Shown: piece by piece, positions 26,433-34,477 of the stretch
How the letters are laid out: each line of letters begins with the position of its first letter
How positions within the stretch are numbered: position 1 is the stretch's first letter
Assembly (NCBI GenBank): GCA_019056785.1
Contig: DXJV01000059.1
Coordinates: 1-64,000, forward strand
Length of the DNA: 64,000 nt
DNA from: Candidatus Heimdallarchaeota archaeon
GTDB taxonomy: Archaea > Asgardarchaeota > Heimdallarchaeia > JABLTI01
Direction of reading: 5' to 3'
Notes under the pieces: model-generated
The model's database searches: none
Seen by the model: only the letters and a program-made list of their open reading frames with translations
Told to the model about the DNA's origin: nothing
Program-made: the position numbers and the translations under genes

Positions 26433-27395
26433 TTAAGAGATAGCATCTAATGGGAAATAATTGGAAATAACTTTTTCGAGTGAAATTTGGTGCCCCTTTA
26501 AGTAATCCATCTCAATTGATTCGAAAATCCTGCTTGATATTGTTAAAACTCTACTAACAGGATCATTAACATCAATTAGAATCCCCATAACAAATAATTT
26601 GTTTTTAGTGATTACCAGTTGAAAGTCATTCATGATTTCCAGAACGGTCACTGCTTCATTATAGTCTCGCATTTGTTTAGCAAACCGTTCGGTTTCTTTT
26701 ATTGATTCCCTGTAAGCATTTGCTATCTTTGCCTGTTGGGTTGGGTTGCCAAAAATGGCATGATCTAACTCTTTAGCATTTGCATCAAAAATTGCTGCGG
26801 CATATATTTTAACATGCCAGGTTGGGATACTGCTATCTTTTGAAACGACATCAACAAGCCAATCCCAGGCTGTAAACAATCCTTCACCGGTTAAGGCTGA
26901 GCATCGAAACAGGTTGAATGGTCGTTCACCTCGGGTCATCTTATGAAGCTCCAGTGCTTCCATGACCTCTAAAGTTGATGCAGCTTCCTCTTTGTCTGAT
27001 TTATTAGCCAGGAACAAGATGGGTGCATTTGGGTCAGTGTTAGCCAAGGATTCATAAAAGACTTCTTTTGCAAGGTGGAATCGTTTTTGGTCTGCAGCAT
27101 CCACAACAAAGACTATTACAGATGCTTTTGTGACGAATTTCTTCCACAAAGTCTTACGTATTGGTGCATGCCCACCAAGGTCCCAAACAACGAATTCGAG
27201 TGTTCGGTAGCGATAAACCTCAATATTAACCCCAAAAGTTGGTTTAGAGAGTGTGTACTCTGATCGGAGAATGCGTTTCATAATGGTCGTTTTGCCAGCG
27301 GCATCTAAACCAATGATTGCTACATGTTGCTTAGCTTGCTCGCCCTCTTGGGCTTTTTTTCTGTCAGCACTTATTAATCTTCTAAGGAAACTCAA
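26433..27395 (-). CDS. Arf-like small GTPase fused to a roadblock/longin-like domain
   Basis: A 320-residue protein. Residues about 22-185 are an Arf-family G domain: G1 GLDAAGKTT (29-37), switch I PTFGVNIE with Thr53, G3 WDLGGH (71-76, His at the catalytic Gln site), G4 NKSD (131-134) and G5 CSALTGEG (165-172). The N terminus lacks the Gly2 needed for myristoylation. Residues about 193-315 form an alpha/beta domain, with HVKIYAAAIFDANAKELD and FQLVITKNKLFVMGILID. It is homologous to the C terminus of the 25351-26313 protein. A G domain followed by a C-terminal roadblock-type domain is the Rag/Gtr architecture, though the G domain here is Arf-like. The TTG start has GGAGA 9 nt upstream. It is the first of the four-gene block. 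Confidence 0.9.
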   Translation of the reverse strand: MSFLRRLISADRKKAQEGEQAKQHVAIIGLDAAGKTTIMKRILRSEYTLSKPTFGVNIEVYRYRTLEFVVWDLGGHAPIRKTLWKKFVTKASVIVFVVDAADQKRFHLAKEVFYESLANTDPNAPILFLANKSDKEEAASTLEVMEALELHKMTRGERPFNLFRCSALTGEGLFTAWDWLVDVVSKDSSIPTWHVKIYAAAIFDANAKELDHAIFGNPTQQAKIANAYRESIKETERFAKQMRDYNEAVTVLEIMNDFQLVITKNKLFVMGILIDVNDPVSRVLTISSRIFESIEMDYLKGHQISLEKVISNYFPLDAIS

Positions 27396-27578
27396 TCTAA
27401 TTTATCTCCAGTAACTACGATCCAGATTTGTTATTAGCGTATAGCTTCTAAGTCTTATATTATATACCCATATTAGTAATTTTTCCCTTTTTAAATATGT
27501 TATTGTTGTACGATTTAAAGGCTTAGTCAAATAATTAAACTTAGTTACTCTTTATAAATTTTAATCATTAAACAAACG

Positions 27579-28700
27579 TTAACTTTTTAAATGCTTTCGA
27601 ACATCCCGCGCAATCATTTCGGGTGAAGCGGCTGCAATAGGTTCGCGGTGAAGCAGCTCCATGAAACCTGTGTCGTTGGTATAATTTGGCATTAAAGTTG
27701 GACGACTAATAATCCTCAAATTAAGTCGATAAAATTTTTCGAGGGATTCATTTATTGGCCCACAATAGAGTGCCATATTAACTGCTGTTACTCCTCTACC
27801 ATGATATAATGCCCTAAATACCTGCACAAGCTCCTCTGCTAAAGCACCAACTTCTTCGTCCGAAAATTTTGTTATATCTGTTTTGGGGATTTTGATGATT
27901 CCTGTCAATTCATCTTTTCCAATGGGCGAAAAGGTTGCCGTCCAAGTCATAAAATCATTTTCAGTTATAAAGCGTTGATCTAATTCTTTCTCAGACTCGA
28001 GTAAATCCAACCAGTAATTCCTCCCTTTTGTTTCAGGAGTAGTTGTTGCGTTGTAATAATCCAGGCTTTTTGTAAGGAGCAAATCGGTGAGGTAAGTTGG
28101 TTTGTCATCAAGAATAATTTGAATGTGGGGATGAATAATTGATGAAGCGGAAGGTGGGAGAAAATTGAAGTTTATACTCGGGAATTTCAATTCCGGATTT
28201 AATTTATACACTGCCTTGAAGTATTTTATTGATCCAAGAATTGCATCTCGCCAAATAGCTGGCGAAAAATCTGGCAGGTTCGTAAAATGTTTTGAGCCGA
28301 GGGTAACTACTGCATGATTCTGTGAGAAAACAAATAGATTGGGGAAGACTATAATTTCGCCTATGCTAATTCGTTCTTCAAGAGCCAATTCCTCAGGAAA
28401 TTTAGGCGTGCTTTGTTTTAAAAAATTGGAACAGAAAAAGCATTTCTTGCTGGAAGCCTCAACGATTTTTTGTAAATTTGCTTCAAAATTTTCTCCTGGG
28501 AGTGTGGCTTGTTTCACGCGTTCTGCTCGTAAGGCATTTATTCGGGAAGGGATTTTCAGTAATGGATCGTATCTTCGCTCAATTTTTTGCTGCACAAGCT
28601 TAAATCCTTCCAAAGGGCTTCTAATTGTTGCTATAGCAATATCTTTTTCAAAGAGGATTTTTCCTTTTCCTTTCACGATTTCTTTCTTTGATGCTTCCAT
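27579..28700 (-). CDS. galactose-1-phosphate uridylyltransferase-like (HIT superfamily) nucleotidyltransferase
   Basis: A 373-residue HIT-fold enzyme. The zinc-type CxxC is CFFC (C87, C90). The nucleophile motif SSIIHPHIQIIL has H190 and H192 in the HxHxQ form used by GalT to carry the nucleotidyl intermediate. A C-terminal half with MALYCGPIN and GFMELLHREPIA blocks follows, as in archaeal GalT relatives. The enzyme should transfer a nucleoside monophosphate between sugar phosphates, supplying activated sugars for glycans; the precise sugar is uncertain. AGGAG lies 11 nt before the ATG. It is divergent from the small regulator at 28895. Confidence 0.75.
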   Translation of the reverse strand: MEASKKEIVKGKGKILFEKDIAIATIRSPLEGFKLVQQKIERRYDPLLKIPSRINALRAERVKQATLPGENFEANLQKIVEASSKKCFFCSNFLKQSTPKFPEELALEERISIGEIIVFPNLFVFSQNHAVVTLGSKHFTNLPDFSPAIWRDAILGSIKYFKAVYKLNPELKFPSINFNFLPPSASSIIHPHIQIILDDKPTYLTDLLLTKSLDYYNATTTPETKGRNYWLDLLESEKELDQRFITENDFMTWTATFSPIGKDELTGIIKIPKTDITKFSDEEVGALAEELVQVFRALYHGRGVTAVNMALYCGPINESLEKFYRLNLRIISRPTLMPNYTNDTGFMELLHREPIAAASPEMIARDVRKHLKS

Positions 28701-28851
28701 TGTATTATTACGCTCCTTCTTGGTCTGTTTTGTAAACTCCTTGTTCGTTTTAAAAAATCTCTGATGAAGTCAGTCTTTAATAAGGCTCTTTTTCATTAAA
28801 AGCACAAAAAAAGGCGAAAAAAATAAAGTTCGTGAGAAAGTAGTCTATAGC

Positions 28852-28888
28852 TAAAGTGAATAGTTAAAGCGAATACAACCGCCGGTTG
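28852..28888 (+). promoter_or_regulatory. operator-like elements before the small winged-helix regulator
   Basis: TAAAGTGAATA (28852-28862) and TAAAGCGAATA (28865-28875) form a 13-nt tandem direct repeat. It is followed directly by a perfect GC-rich dyad CAACCG-C-CGGTTG (28876-28888) that ends 6 nt before the regulator ATG at 28895. A dyad this perfect stands out in an AT-rich gap. Autoregulation by the encoded winged-helix protein is the likely reading. Confidence 0.5.
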
Positions 28889-28894
28889 ACGTTT

Positions 28895-29203
28895 ATGCCT
28901 AAAATGAAAATCGAACGTTCTGAAGCCATTTTGCGGAAAAAGAGGAATACTCGCAAAGGATTGCTAATGCGCAATATTATCTTGAAATTCCTTTATGAAT
29001 ATAAACAGAAGCGTTTTACCATTGCAGAGATTGCTGAGAAGAATGGCTTAACATACTCTGCAGTTTCTTACCACCTCAAAAGTATGCTCGAAGAAAAAGT
29101 CGTCACACGGGAAATCATGGAACGACGTTCTCTCTGGCAAATTACCGGGCTCGGCCAGCAAACGATTAAAAAATGGTTAGAAAAGTCCACCGAGAAAAGC
29201 TGA
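28895..29203 (+). CDS. small winged-helix transcriptional regulator
   Basis: About 102 residues. A basic N-terminal helix (ERSEAILRKKRNTRKG) leads into a winged helix-turn-helix. The recognition region is FTIAEIAEKNGLTYSAVSYHLKSM, the wing EEKVVTREIMERRSLWQITG, and a short C-terminal helix follows. The AVSYHLKSMLEE pattern is typical of ArsR/MarR-like archaeal regulators. TTG 28886 is a longer alternative start, but it would lie inside the palindrome. No metal ligand or sensor domain is visible, so it may respond through dimerisation only. It sits between the divergent GalT-like gene and the archaeosortase gene and could control either. Confidence 0.8.
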   Translation: MPKMKIERSEAILRKKRNTRKGLLMRNIILKFLYEYKQKRFTIAEIAEKNGLTYSAVSYHLKSMLEEKVVTREIMERRSLWQITGLGQQTIKKWLEKSTEKS

Positions 29204-29326
29204 GGTACATTATTTCTCTTCTCGGAACATCTAGTAATCCTTCTACAAATAGCTGGGAATAAATCTTAGAAAACAAAGCATAGATTTTTTAATTACGTTC
29301 ATCCTTAAAAAAATAAGGTCAGAAAA

Positions 29327-30820
29327 ATGAGCGAAGAAGTTAGCTGGTATCCTCGAACCGCAAAAGAACGAAAGAGTTTCTTTTGGCGTTCCTTTCCTAT
29401 GTTTGTTGTTCTAATAGTTTTCCTGTATTTTGGTTTGGATTGGATAGGTGCATTTGAATTTCTCGAGATATTAGTTCGTGACAATTCCAGTTGGCTCTTA
29501 CAAGTCATTTGGGGATATGATTCATCTGATATTGTTGCAGCATATTTCCAACGAGTTGATCAGGACCCCTTAAAACCCGGCAATGTCTTTTTCGGACAAC
29601 CATATTTCCCCGGCATTGACTTAGCTACTTATCCGCGAATTTTATTGATCATTCGTGCTTGTACGGGAATGGAAGCCGGAGCACTATTGATGGCATTGAT
29701 CCTCGTCACACCAGCAAAATGGCAGAAGAAGTTAGGAGCAACAGTCACTAATTTCCTTATGATGCATATTGGCAACACTTTTCGGGTTGCCTTTCATTTT
29801 TGGTATACCCAACACTTATATATAAAATATATTGACTTGGGAATGGCTTCTGATGCGGCAGCTGATAAAGCTTTCTTTTTAGCGCATGACAGCTTGAGTA
29901 AAGTATTCGGTTTTGTTGGTATTGTTATTTTCACCCTTGTAATTGAACGACAAGGAGTCAGGATAGTTTCAACTTTTGGCGCTTGGATTGACTCTTTTGT
30001 TGATTCTATGCAACGAGTGACAAAGAATGTGGAAACAAATGCCTATTATTTCAAAGCGCGAGTTTCGTATGAAGAACTTGCTCAGGCGGATGAAACAATA
30101 CCATCGCGAGTGGAGATAATTGATAAGATTAATTACTACCCGCGGCAAGAAATTGAAAACAACAAATGGAAATTTTTCACAAATACTTTTGTAGTCTTTG
30201 CCTTGATTGCCGGCGGGTTGGCCATTATAGGTTTGATTCCACAAATAAATCAAGGGATTGGAGTATCATCTGATGCCCTTGCGCTAAAGATGGGTGCAAG
30301 ATTTGATGAGCGAACAAAGTTAGGGACTTTTTGGTGGCTCAGTGTTGTTGAAAATGTCAATCAAAGAAATTTCGTGATCTCTATTTTGACTTCCGGTGTT
30401 CTTGTTTTTAGTCTTATGATGGCTGGGATACTTGTCACGCCTGCTTCCTGGAAAAATCGGGGAATAGCAATGGCAATTACTCCTGTAATTATTTTCCCGC
30501 TAAATATACTCCATCTTGGCTTTAATAAGTGGGCAACCTGGAAAGTTGCGAATGGTCCATTTGAAAACAACCGGCCGCTCCTGTATCTTAATCTTGCAGA
30601 CATTGTAAAAGTTTGGATCCCCCTCTTTTTCTGGGTTGGAGTGGTAATATTGCTCTTGTATCTCTATAAAAAATTACAGGTGAACTTTTTCGCGGTGATC
30701 TGGGCTTGGTTGCATCAAATTACTTTCACTTTGGGTTGGCTAATAGGAATTAAAGAACGCCCCGGAGCCAAAAAGAAAGAAGAACAAGCTGAAGTCAGCG
30801 ATGCAAATGCTCGCAAATAA
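29327..30820 (+). CDS. archaeosortase/exosortase-family transpeptidase
   Basis: A 497-residue polytopic membrane protein. The catalytic triad of the exosortase/archaeosortase family is visible: C112 in IRACTGMEAGALL, R153 in HIGNTFRVAFHFW, and H187 in FLAHDSLSKVFGF. Each is placed at the end of or between membrane helices as in ArtA. These enzymes recognise a C-terminal tripartite signal (short motif, hydrophobic helix, basic tail), cut it and attach the protein to a lipid. The protein is longer than ArtA: a soluble cytosolic segment of about 70 residues (205-280) and a second helical bundle (285-475) with two to three more hydrophobic segments follow the catalytic part. No target with a clear PGF-like signal was found in the window. 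Confidence 0.85.
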   Translation: MSEEVSWYPRTAKERKSFFWRSFPMFVVLIVFLYFGLDWIGAFEFLEILVRDNSSWLLQVIWGYDSSDIVAAYFQRVDQDPLKPGNVFFGQPYFPGIDLATYPRILLIIRACTGMEAGALLMALILVTPAKWQKKLGATVTNFLMMHIGNTFRVAFHFWYTQHLYIKYIDLGMASDAAADKAFFLAHDSLSKVFGFVGIVIFTLVIERQGVRIVSTFGAWIDSFVDSMQRVTKNVETNAYYFKARVSYEELAQADETIPSRVEIIDKINYYPRQEIENNKWKFFTNTFVVFALIAGGLAIIGLIPQINQGIGVSSDALALKMGARFDERTKLGTFWWLSVVENVNQRNFVISILTSGVLVFSLMMAGILVTPASWKNRGIAMAITPVIIFPLNILHLGFNKWATWKVANGPFENNRPLLYLNLADIVKVWIPLFFWVGVVILLLYLYKKLQVNFFAVIWAWLHQITFTLGWLIGIKERPGAKKKEEQAEVSDANARK

Positions 30821-30849
30821 CTTTCTTCCAAAAGTTGTTTCTTTATTTT
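30819..30849 (+). terminator. terminator after the archaeosortase gene
   Basis: AACTTT (30819-30824) and AAAGTT (30831-30836) form a 6-bp stem with a 6-nt loop, overlapping the stop codon. A T-rich run follows. Confidence 0.45.
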
Positions 30850-30874
30850 TCTTCTTGTAAAAAAAGGGGGTATT

Positions 30875-31072
30875 CTAACAAGCCTTTTTTCCGAAGAGAT
30901 GATGCCCTCTCCTACTTTCTGTATTCTCATGATTTTTGCAAAGAAAAAACTCACAATCACGTTTTTTATTGACATTTTTAGTCAAAATGTATTTTTCTTT
31001 CACCAGACAATAATTGTCAACTCTCAAATGCTCACAATTTTCACAACAATTTCGTTGCAACGGACTTAACAT
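30875..31072 (-). CDS. small Cys-rich putative zinc-binding protein
   Basis: A 65-residue protein with Cys in a regular layout: NCCENCEHLRVDNYCLVKEK followed by KKRDCEFFLC. The C-x2-C, C and D-C-x-F-F spacing resembles small archaeal zinc-binding proteins of unknown role, and the amino-acid composition is protein-like. It starts 42 nt after the stop of the zinc-ribbon membrane protein on the same strand, so it may be the second gene of that unit. No Shine-Dalgarno is obvious, which lowers confidence. No function can be assigned. Confidence 0.5.
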   Translation of the reverse strand: MLSPLQRNCCENCEHLRVDNYCLVKEKYILTKNVNKKRDCEFFLCKNHENTESRRGHHLFGKKAC

Positions 31073-31114
31073 AAAAAAACATTACTAGTTGATTATTAAA
31101 ACCCCAACAGAAAA

Positions 31115-31954
31115 TTAACTTGGTTTTGGGAAAGCTTCCTGTGTTTTTTTAAGGCTCAGCTTTGCCATGGTCATTTTTAGATGTGCATTAAACGCTCTTT
31201 GCCAGAGAAAGTCAAGAACGAAGTTTATTGAAGTAAAGAGAATAACAATGGCCAAAATGCTCCAAAATAGGGGTGGGATGGCCTCACGAATATTAATGCC
31301 AGTAGCAAAACCGACAATAGTTGGGATTAATGCTAAGAGATGAGAGGAGATAAGAGGGAGCATATACCAAATTGGTCGTGGAACTTTGTAGGGGGCAGTC
31401 TCTTTTTTTTGCTCTTTCAAATGGTCATAAAGACTCGCGTACTTTTTGTAATAGATCCACCAGAGGATGGGAATGAAGCCAAAGCAAATAGCAACAAGAA
31501 AGATCATCATCGTTTGAGAAGTATTAACATTAATTGGTTCAGCACGTGAGTCAAGAGGATAATAAGAATGTCGTTCTAAATCCTCAATATTGATAAATAA
31601 ATAGATGAGAAAAATAATTCCCACAGTTCCGACACCTAATAAGAACCAAAGCCAGTAGCGACGTTCGGGAACAATTTCAAGGTCGACAGTCTGTTCTTGT
31701 AAAACTGTTTCTTCTGCTTTCTCGAGTTCCTCAATTGTTGGTGTGTGTAAAATAATCTCTTCTTCTCCCTCTGGTTCTGTTGTTATACCACTTGTCTTTG
31801 TTTTTGATTCTGGTTGCTGGAAAATCTCTTGGTGCTCAGAAACCTCTGGCTCGGGCATTTGAGGAAGGGTTGTCAGAGGTATTTTTGCATGACAAAAAGG
31901 GCAAACAGTAAGCCCGTCGTCAACTGAGGAGCCGCAATTCGGACAAAGAGGCAT
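31115..31954 (-). CDS. zinc-ribbon membrane protein of unknown function
   Basis: A 279-residue protein. An N-terminal zinc ribbon (MPLCPNCGSSVDDGLTVCPF, with C4, C7, C18 and C21) is followed by a Pro/Glu-rich linker (about 25-95). Four to five hydrophobic segments then start at WLWFLLGVGTVGIIFLIYL. A short charged tail ends the chain. The zinc ribbon plus acidic linker plus membrane bundle recurs in the CPBP protein at 21349 and, reversed, in the TPR protein at 55099. That suggests a common way of tethering cytosolic partners. Function is unknown. Confidence 0.75.
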   Translation of the reverse strand: MPLCPNCGSSVDDGLTVCPFCHAKIPLTTLPQMPEPEVSEHQEIFQQPESKTKTSGITTEPEGEEEIILHTPTIEELEKAEETVLQEQTVDLEIVPERRYWLWFLLGVGTVGIIFLIYLFINIEDLERHSYYPLDSRAEPINVNTSQTMMIFLVAICFGFIPILWWIYYKKYASLYDHLKEQKKETAPYKVPRPIWYMLPLISSHLLALIPTIVGFATGINIREAIPPLFWSILAIVILFTSINFVLDFLWQRAFNAHLKMTMAKLSLKKTQEAFPKPS

Positions 31955-32104
31955 TTTCTATCACGTTTGTTTATTCTTAGCCATTTTTGAAGCCTTTCAT
32001 TCTTACTTATTAAACCTTTACAAATTACTGAATACAAGGATGCTTTTTGAGGATTTTTATCTCTTTTTAACTTCTTTAAAAACAAATGGTAAACTTACCA
32101 GATT

Positions 32105-33652
32105 TCATTCTTTTGCAATTTTCCGGACAAAAAGGATTGCCTTTGTGAAAAAGAAACCTAAAACGAGTAGAATTGCTATCGCAAAGCCAAAGCGCGTGAG
32201 CGCTTTCCGTTTTGGCGGGAAACTTCGTGGGTTCAATGGATCAGTAGAGGCAAAGTACTCTTCAGCATCCGTGTAACCATCAGCGTCTGTATCATTATTT
32301 TCTGGGTTTGTTCCGATTTTCTCCTCAAAGAAATTACAAAGACTGTCTCGATCATTGTCTAAAGAAAAAGTAAGAATAAGCCTTTTTAGGAAAAAATCAT
32401 ATCTATAGTTAAAGAAGCCTGTGGTCACAATTTCCTCATTTATCGAATAGTCGATGGCCAAGAGTTCCATAGAAAAATAGCCGCTAGTGGTTCGATACCA
32501 GATAGGTTCTAAAGAAGAATTGAAATAGGCTAGAAAGGGCCCGTCAAAAGCGCCACCAATATTTTCAGTTTGACCAATTACATAGAATTCATTTGCATGA
32601 ATTGAAGAAAGCCCCTGGACATCTTCATCTATATCGAATTTTCCCCACACTCTTTCAGTGAGAATTTCGCCATCCAAGTTAAGAGAAAAAATGCGAACAT
32701 CTTTAAAAATTCCATTTCCATTGTTTTCAAGACAATCACCAACAAGAATGAGCTGTTCTTTCTCGAGGTTAATACCCATGTCCTTAATTGTTGTTTGTTC
32801 TTCTCGTGTGTATTGTTTTTTCCAGAGGATAGTACCGTTCTGCAAAAGTCGTTGAATAACCAAATCGGTTCTTTTCTGATTAGCTTTAGATATCTGATTA
32901 AAAAAGAGAAATAAGTCGCCTGTTAACGGTTCTAGAACAATGCGGGGATAACTATCAATTGAGGGCGACAAAAATGCTTTTTGCCAAAGAATGGCCCCAG
33001 TAGAGCTGTTTATACAATAAAGTAAAGTGTTATCAGCAGAATTTTGGTTAGTTGGATCAGTTTGTAAAGCCGTTAAATATAATTTGCCTTTTGAGTAGAG
33101 TATTCTTTCACCTTGTTCTGCCAAGCTGGGGGTTCCTATTGTTGTGTTCCACAAAAATTCTTTTGAAGTATAGTTAAAACTAAATAAGAAAATATCCCAA
33201 TCATTAGAACTATTGAATGTTCCACCCACTGCAAATAATAATTGTTGTTGTTCATCAAGCACCAAGTTGTTTGCAGTGGTTGGTTCATCTTGTTGATAAA
33301 CCTCAAGCCAAGCCAATTTTCCTGAGTCATTAACCATGCCAATAAAGAAATCAGTTTGCGTGAAAAACTCGGTTTGAAGATTTCCGACAAAAAAGAACTC
33401 CCCATTTGAACCGGCTTTTATACTCATTCCTTTTGCTATGTAACCTGTTTCCCGCCAAAGAGTATAGTAACCAAGTAGATTGTCTAACGCTCGGGTGGTC
33501 TGCGGAAAAAGTTGGCTGGTTTCAATGGCTTTTGATTGTTGAGTTTTCGTTAAAATTACAGTCGAGAAAAGGGGGAAAAGGAACAAAACTAATAACAAAA
33601 GTAATTTTACACTAGTAGGGACTCTGGAGAAAGGAAAATGGTTCTTGTTCAA
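32105..33652 (-). CDS. secreted beta-propeller protein with Ca2+-binding repeat and C-terminal anchor
   Basis: A 515-residue surface protein. A signal peptide (SVKLLLLLVLFLFPLFSTVI, about 14-33) is followed by repeating strands of the propeller type, rich in NSSTGAILWQK-like and LFAVGGTFNSS-like blades typical of PQQ/WD-like propellers. Near the C terminus is a thrombospondin-type Ca-binding repeat (DNDRDSLCNFFEEKIGTNPE, NDTDADGYTDAEE). It ends with one membrane helix (FGFAIAILLVLGFFFTKAIL) and a basic tail, VRKIAKE, so the protein is probably anchored with the propeller outside. The hydrophobic helix plus basic tail has the general shape of a sortase target, but the short recognition motif is not recognised. 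TTG start with GGTGAG 6 nt upstream. Confidence 0.75.
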   Translation of the reverse strand: MNKNHFPFSRVPTSVKLLLLLVLFLFPLFSTVILTKTQQSKAIETSQLFPQTTRALDNLLGYYTLWRETGYIAKGMSIKAGSNGEFFFVGNLQTEFFTQTDFFIGMVNDSGKLAWLEVYQQDEPTTANNLVLDEQQQLLFAVGGTFNSSNDWDIFLFSFNYTSKEFLWNTTIGTPSLAEQGERILYSKGKLYLTALQTDPTNQNSADNTLLYCINSSTGAILWQKAFLSPSIDSYPRIVLEPLTGDLFLFFNQISKANQKRTDLVIQRLLQNGTILWKKQYTREEQTTIKDMGINLEKEQLILVGDCLENNGNGIFKDVRIFSLNLDGEILTERVWGKFDIDEDVQGLSSIHANEFYVIGQTENIGGAFDGPFLAYFNSSLEPIWYRTTSGYFSMELLAIDYSINEEIVTTGFFNYRYDFFLKRLILTFSLDNDRDSLCNFFEEKIGTNPENNDTDADGYTDAEEYFASTDPLNPRSFPPKRKALTRFGFAIAILLVLGFFFTKAILFVRKIAKE

Positions 33653-33783
33653 AAAAGCTCACCAAACAACTATATCAAATGCGATTTTTCCCTCTTAAAT
33701 TTATTTATTCCAAACCACGTATTTATATAGGAGAAAGTTAAGGTTAATACCAAAATAGTGTAATTTAAGTACTAAAAGGGTAA

Positions 33784-33793
33784 TTATAATATA
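33784..33793 (+). promoter_or_regulatory. TATA box of the HEAT-repeat gene (leaderless-type spacing)
   Basis: TTATAATATA at 33784-33793 lies about 15-24 nt before the ATG at 33808. Archaeal transcription starts about 22-27 nt after the box centre, which would put the start at or very near the ATG. This suggests a leaderless mRNA. Confidence 0.45.
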
Positions 33794-33807
33794 TTCTTAT
33801 CATTATA

Positions 33808-34341
33808 ATGAAAAGAAAATTATTAGCTTTCAAAAAGAACTTTGTAGGAATGGCACTTATGAGCGGACCAGATAAGAAAAAATTAGATAAAATGATTTGG
33901 CAATTACGAGAGGGCTGGGGGGAAAGTACTCGTATTGAAGCCGCTAGAGATCTGGGATGGATAGGTACTGAAGCCGCTGAAGAAGCTGTCCCGGAATTAA
34001 TTAAAGCGCTATTAGAGGATAAAAGTGAGAACGTTCGAGTGGAAGCTGCAATTTCACTCCAATGGATCGGTTCGAAAGCATCTAAAGCAGTGCCTGCGTT
34101 AGTGAAAGCATTATTAAATGACCAGAGCGAAAAAGTTCGTGAACGGGCTGCAATTGTCCTTTCCGGCATGGGAAAATCTGTTCTAAAAGCTGTCCCTGAT
34201 CTTTACAAAGCAAGCAATGAGGATAAAAGTGTGCAAGTGCGAGAAGCGGCGATGAATACGCTTGAAAAAGTTGCACCAATCTGTGGGTTTCCTACTATCG
34301 AAGAGATGGTAAAAGCAAACAACGCCTCGAAAAAGAAATAG
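33808..34341 (+). CDS. HEAT-repeat (PBS lyase-like) protein
   Basis: A 177-residue all-helical protein made of about four HEAT/PBS-lyase repeats. Clear repeats are VPELIKALLEDKSENVRVEA, VPALVKALLNDQSEKVRERA and VPDLYKASNEDKSVQVREAA, each followed by a short second helix such as AISLQWIG. An N-terminal repeat contains WGESTRIEAARDLGWIG. Such solenoids bind other proteins. No catalytic residue is expected. The first ATG is used; ATG 33850 is an alternative. The gene is divergent from the propeller gene and followed by the S9 peptidase gene. Confidence 0.85.
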   Translation: MKRKLLAFKKNFVGMALMSGPDKKKLDKMIWQLREGWGESTRIEAARDLGWIGTEAAEEAVPELIKALLEDKSENVRVEAAISLQWIGSKASKAVPALVKALLNDQSEKVRERAAIVLSGMGKSVLKAVPDLYKASNEDKSVQVREAAMNTLEKVAPICGFPTIEEMVKANNASKKK

Positions 34342-34351
34342 CCGCTGGTAA

Positions 34352-34375
34352 AAAAAGCAGCATTAAAAGCTTTTT
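34352..34375 (+). terminator. terminator after the HEAT-repeat gene
   Basis: AAAAAGC (34352-34358) pairs with GCTTTTT (34369-34375) around a 10-nt loop, and TCTTTT follows. It lies 11 nt after the stop and runs into the duplicated block. Confidence 0.45.
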
Positions 34376-34477
34376 CTTTTCAAGTTTATATCTAAAAGGA
34401 TTAAAGAAGAAAAAGCGAATTATTCTTTTCAAGTTTATATCCAAAAGGATTAAAGAAGAAAAAGCGAATTATTCTTT
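34374..34477 (+). repeat. 49-bp tandem duplication carrying the S9 peptidase promoter
   Basis: Two units, 34374-34422 and 34423-34471, are identical except for one T/C change (34392 versus 34441). The first six bases of a third unit run up to the ATG at 34478. Each unit contains a TATA-like GTTTATAT (34384-34391 approximately, and 34433-34440) and a purine-rich AAAGAAGAAAAAGCG. The second TATA lies about 38 nt from the ATG, suitable for a short leader; the first would give a leader about 49 nt longer. This duplicates a promoter and may give two start sites. Confidence 0.75.
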
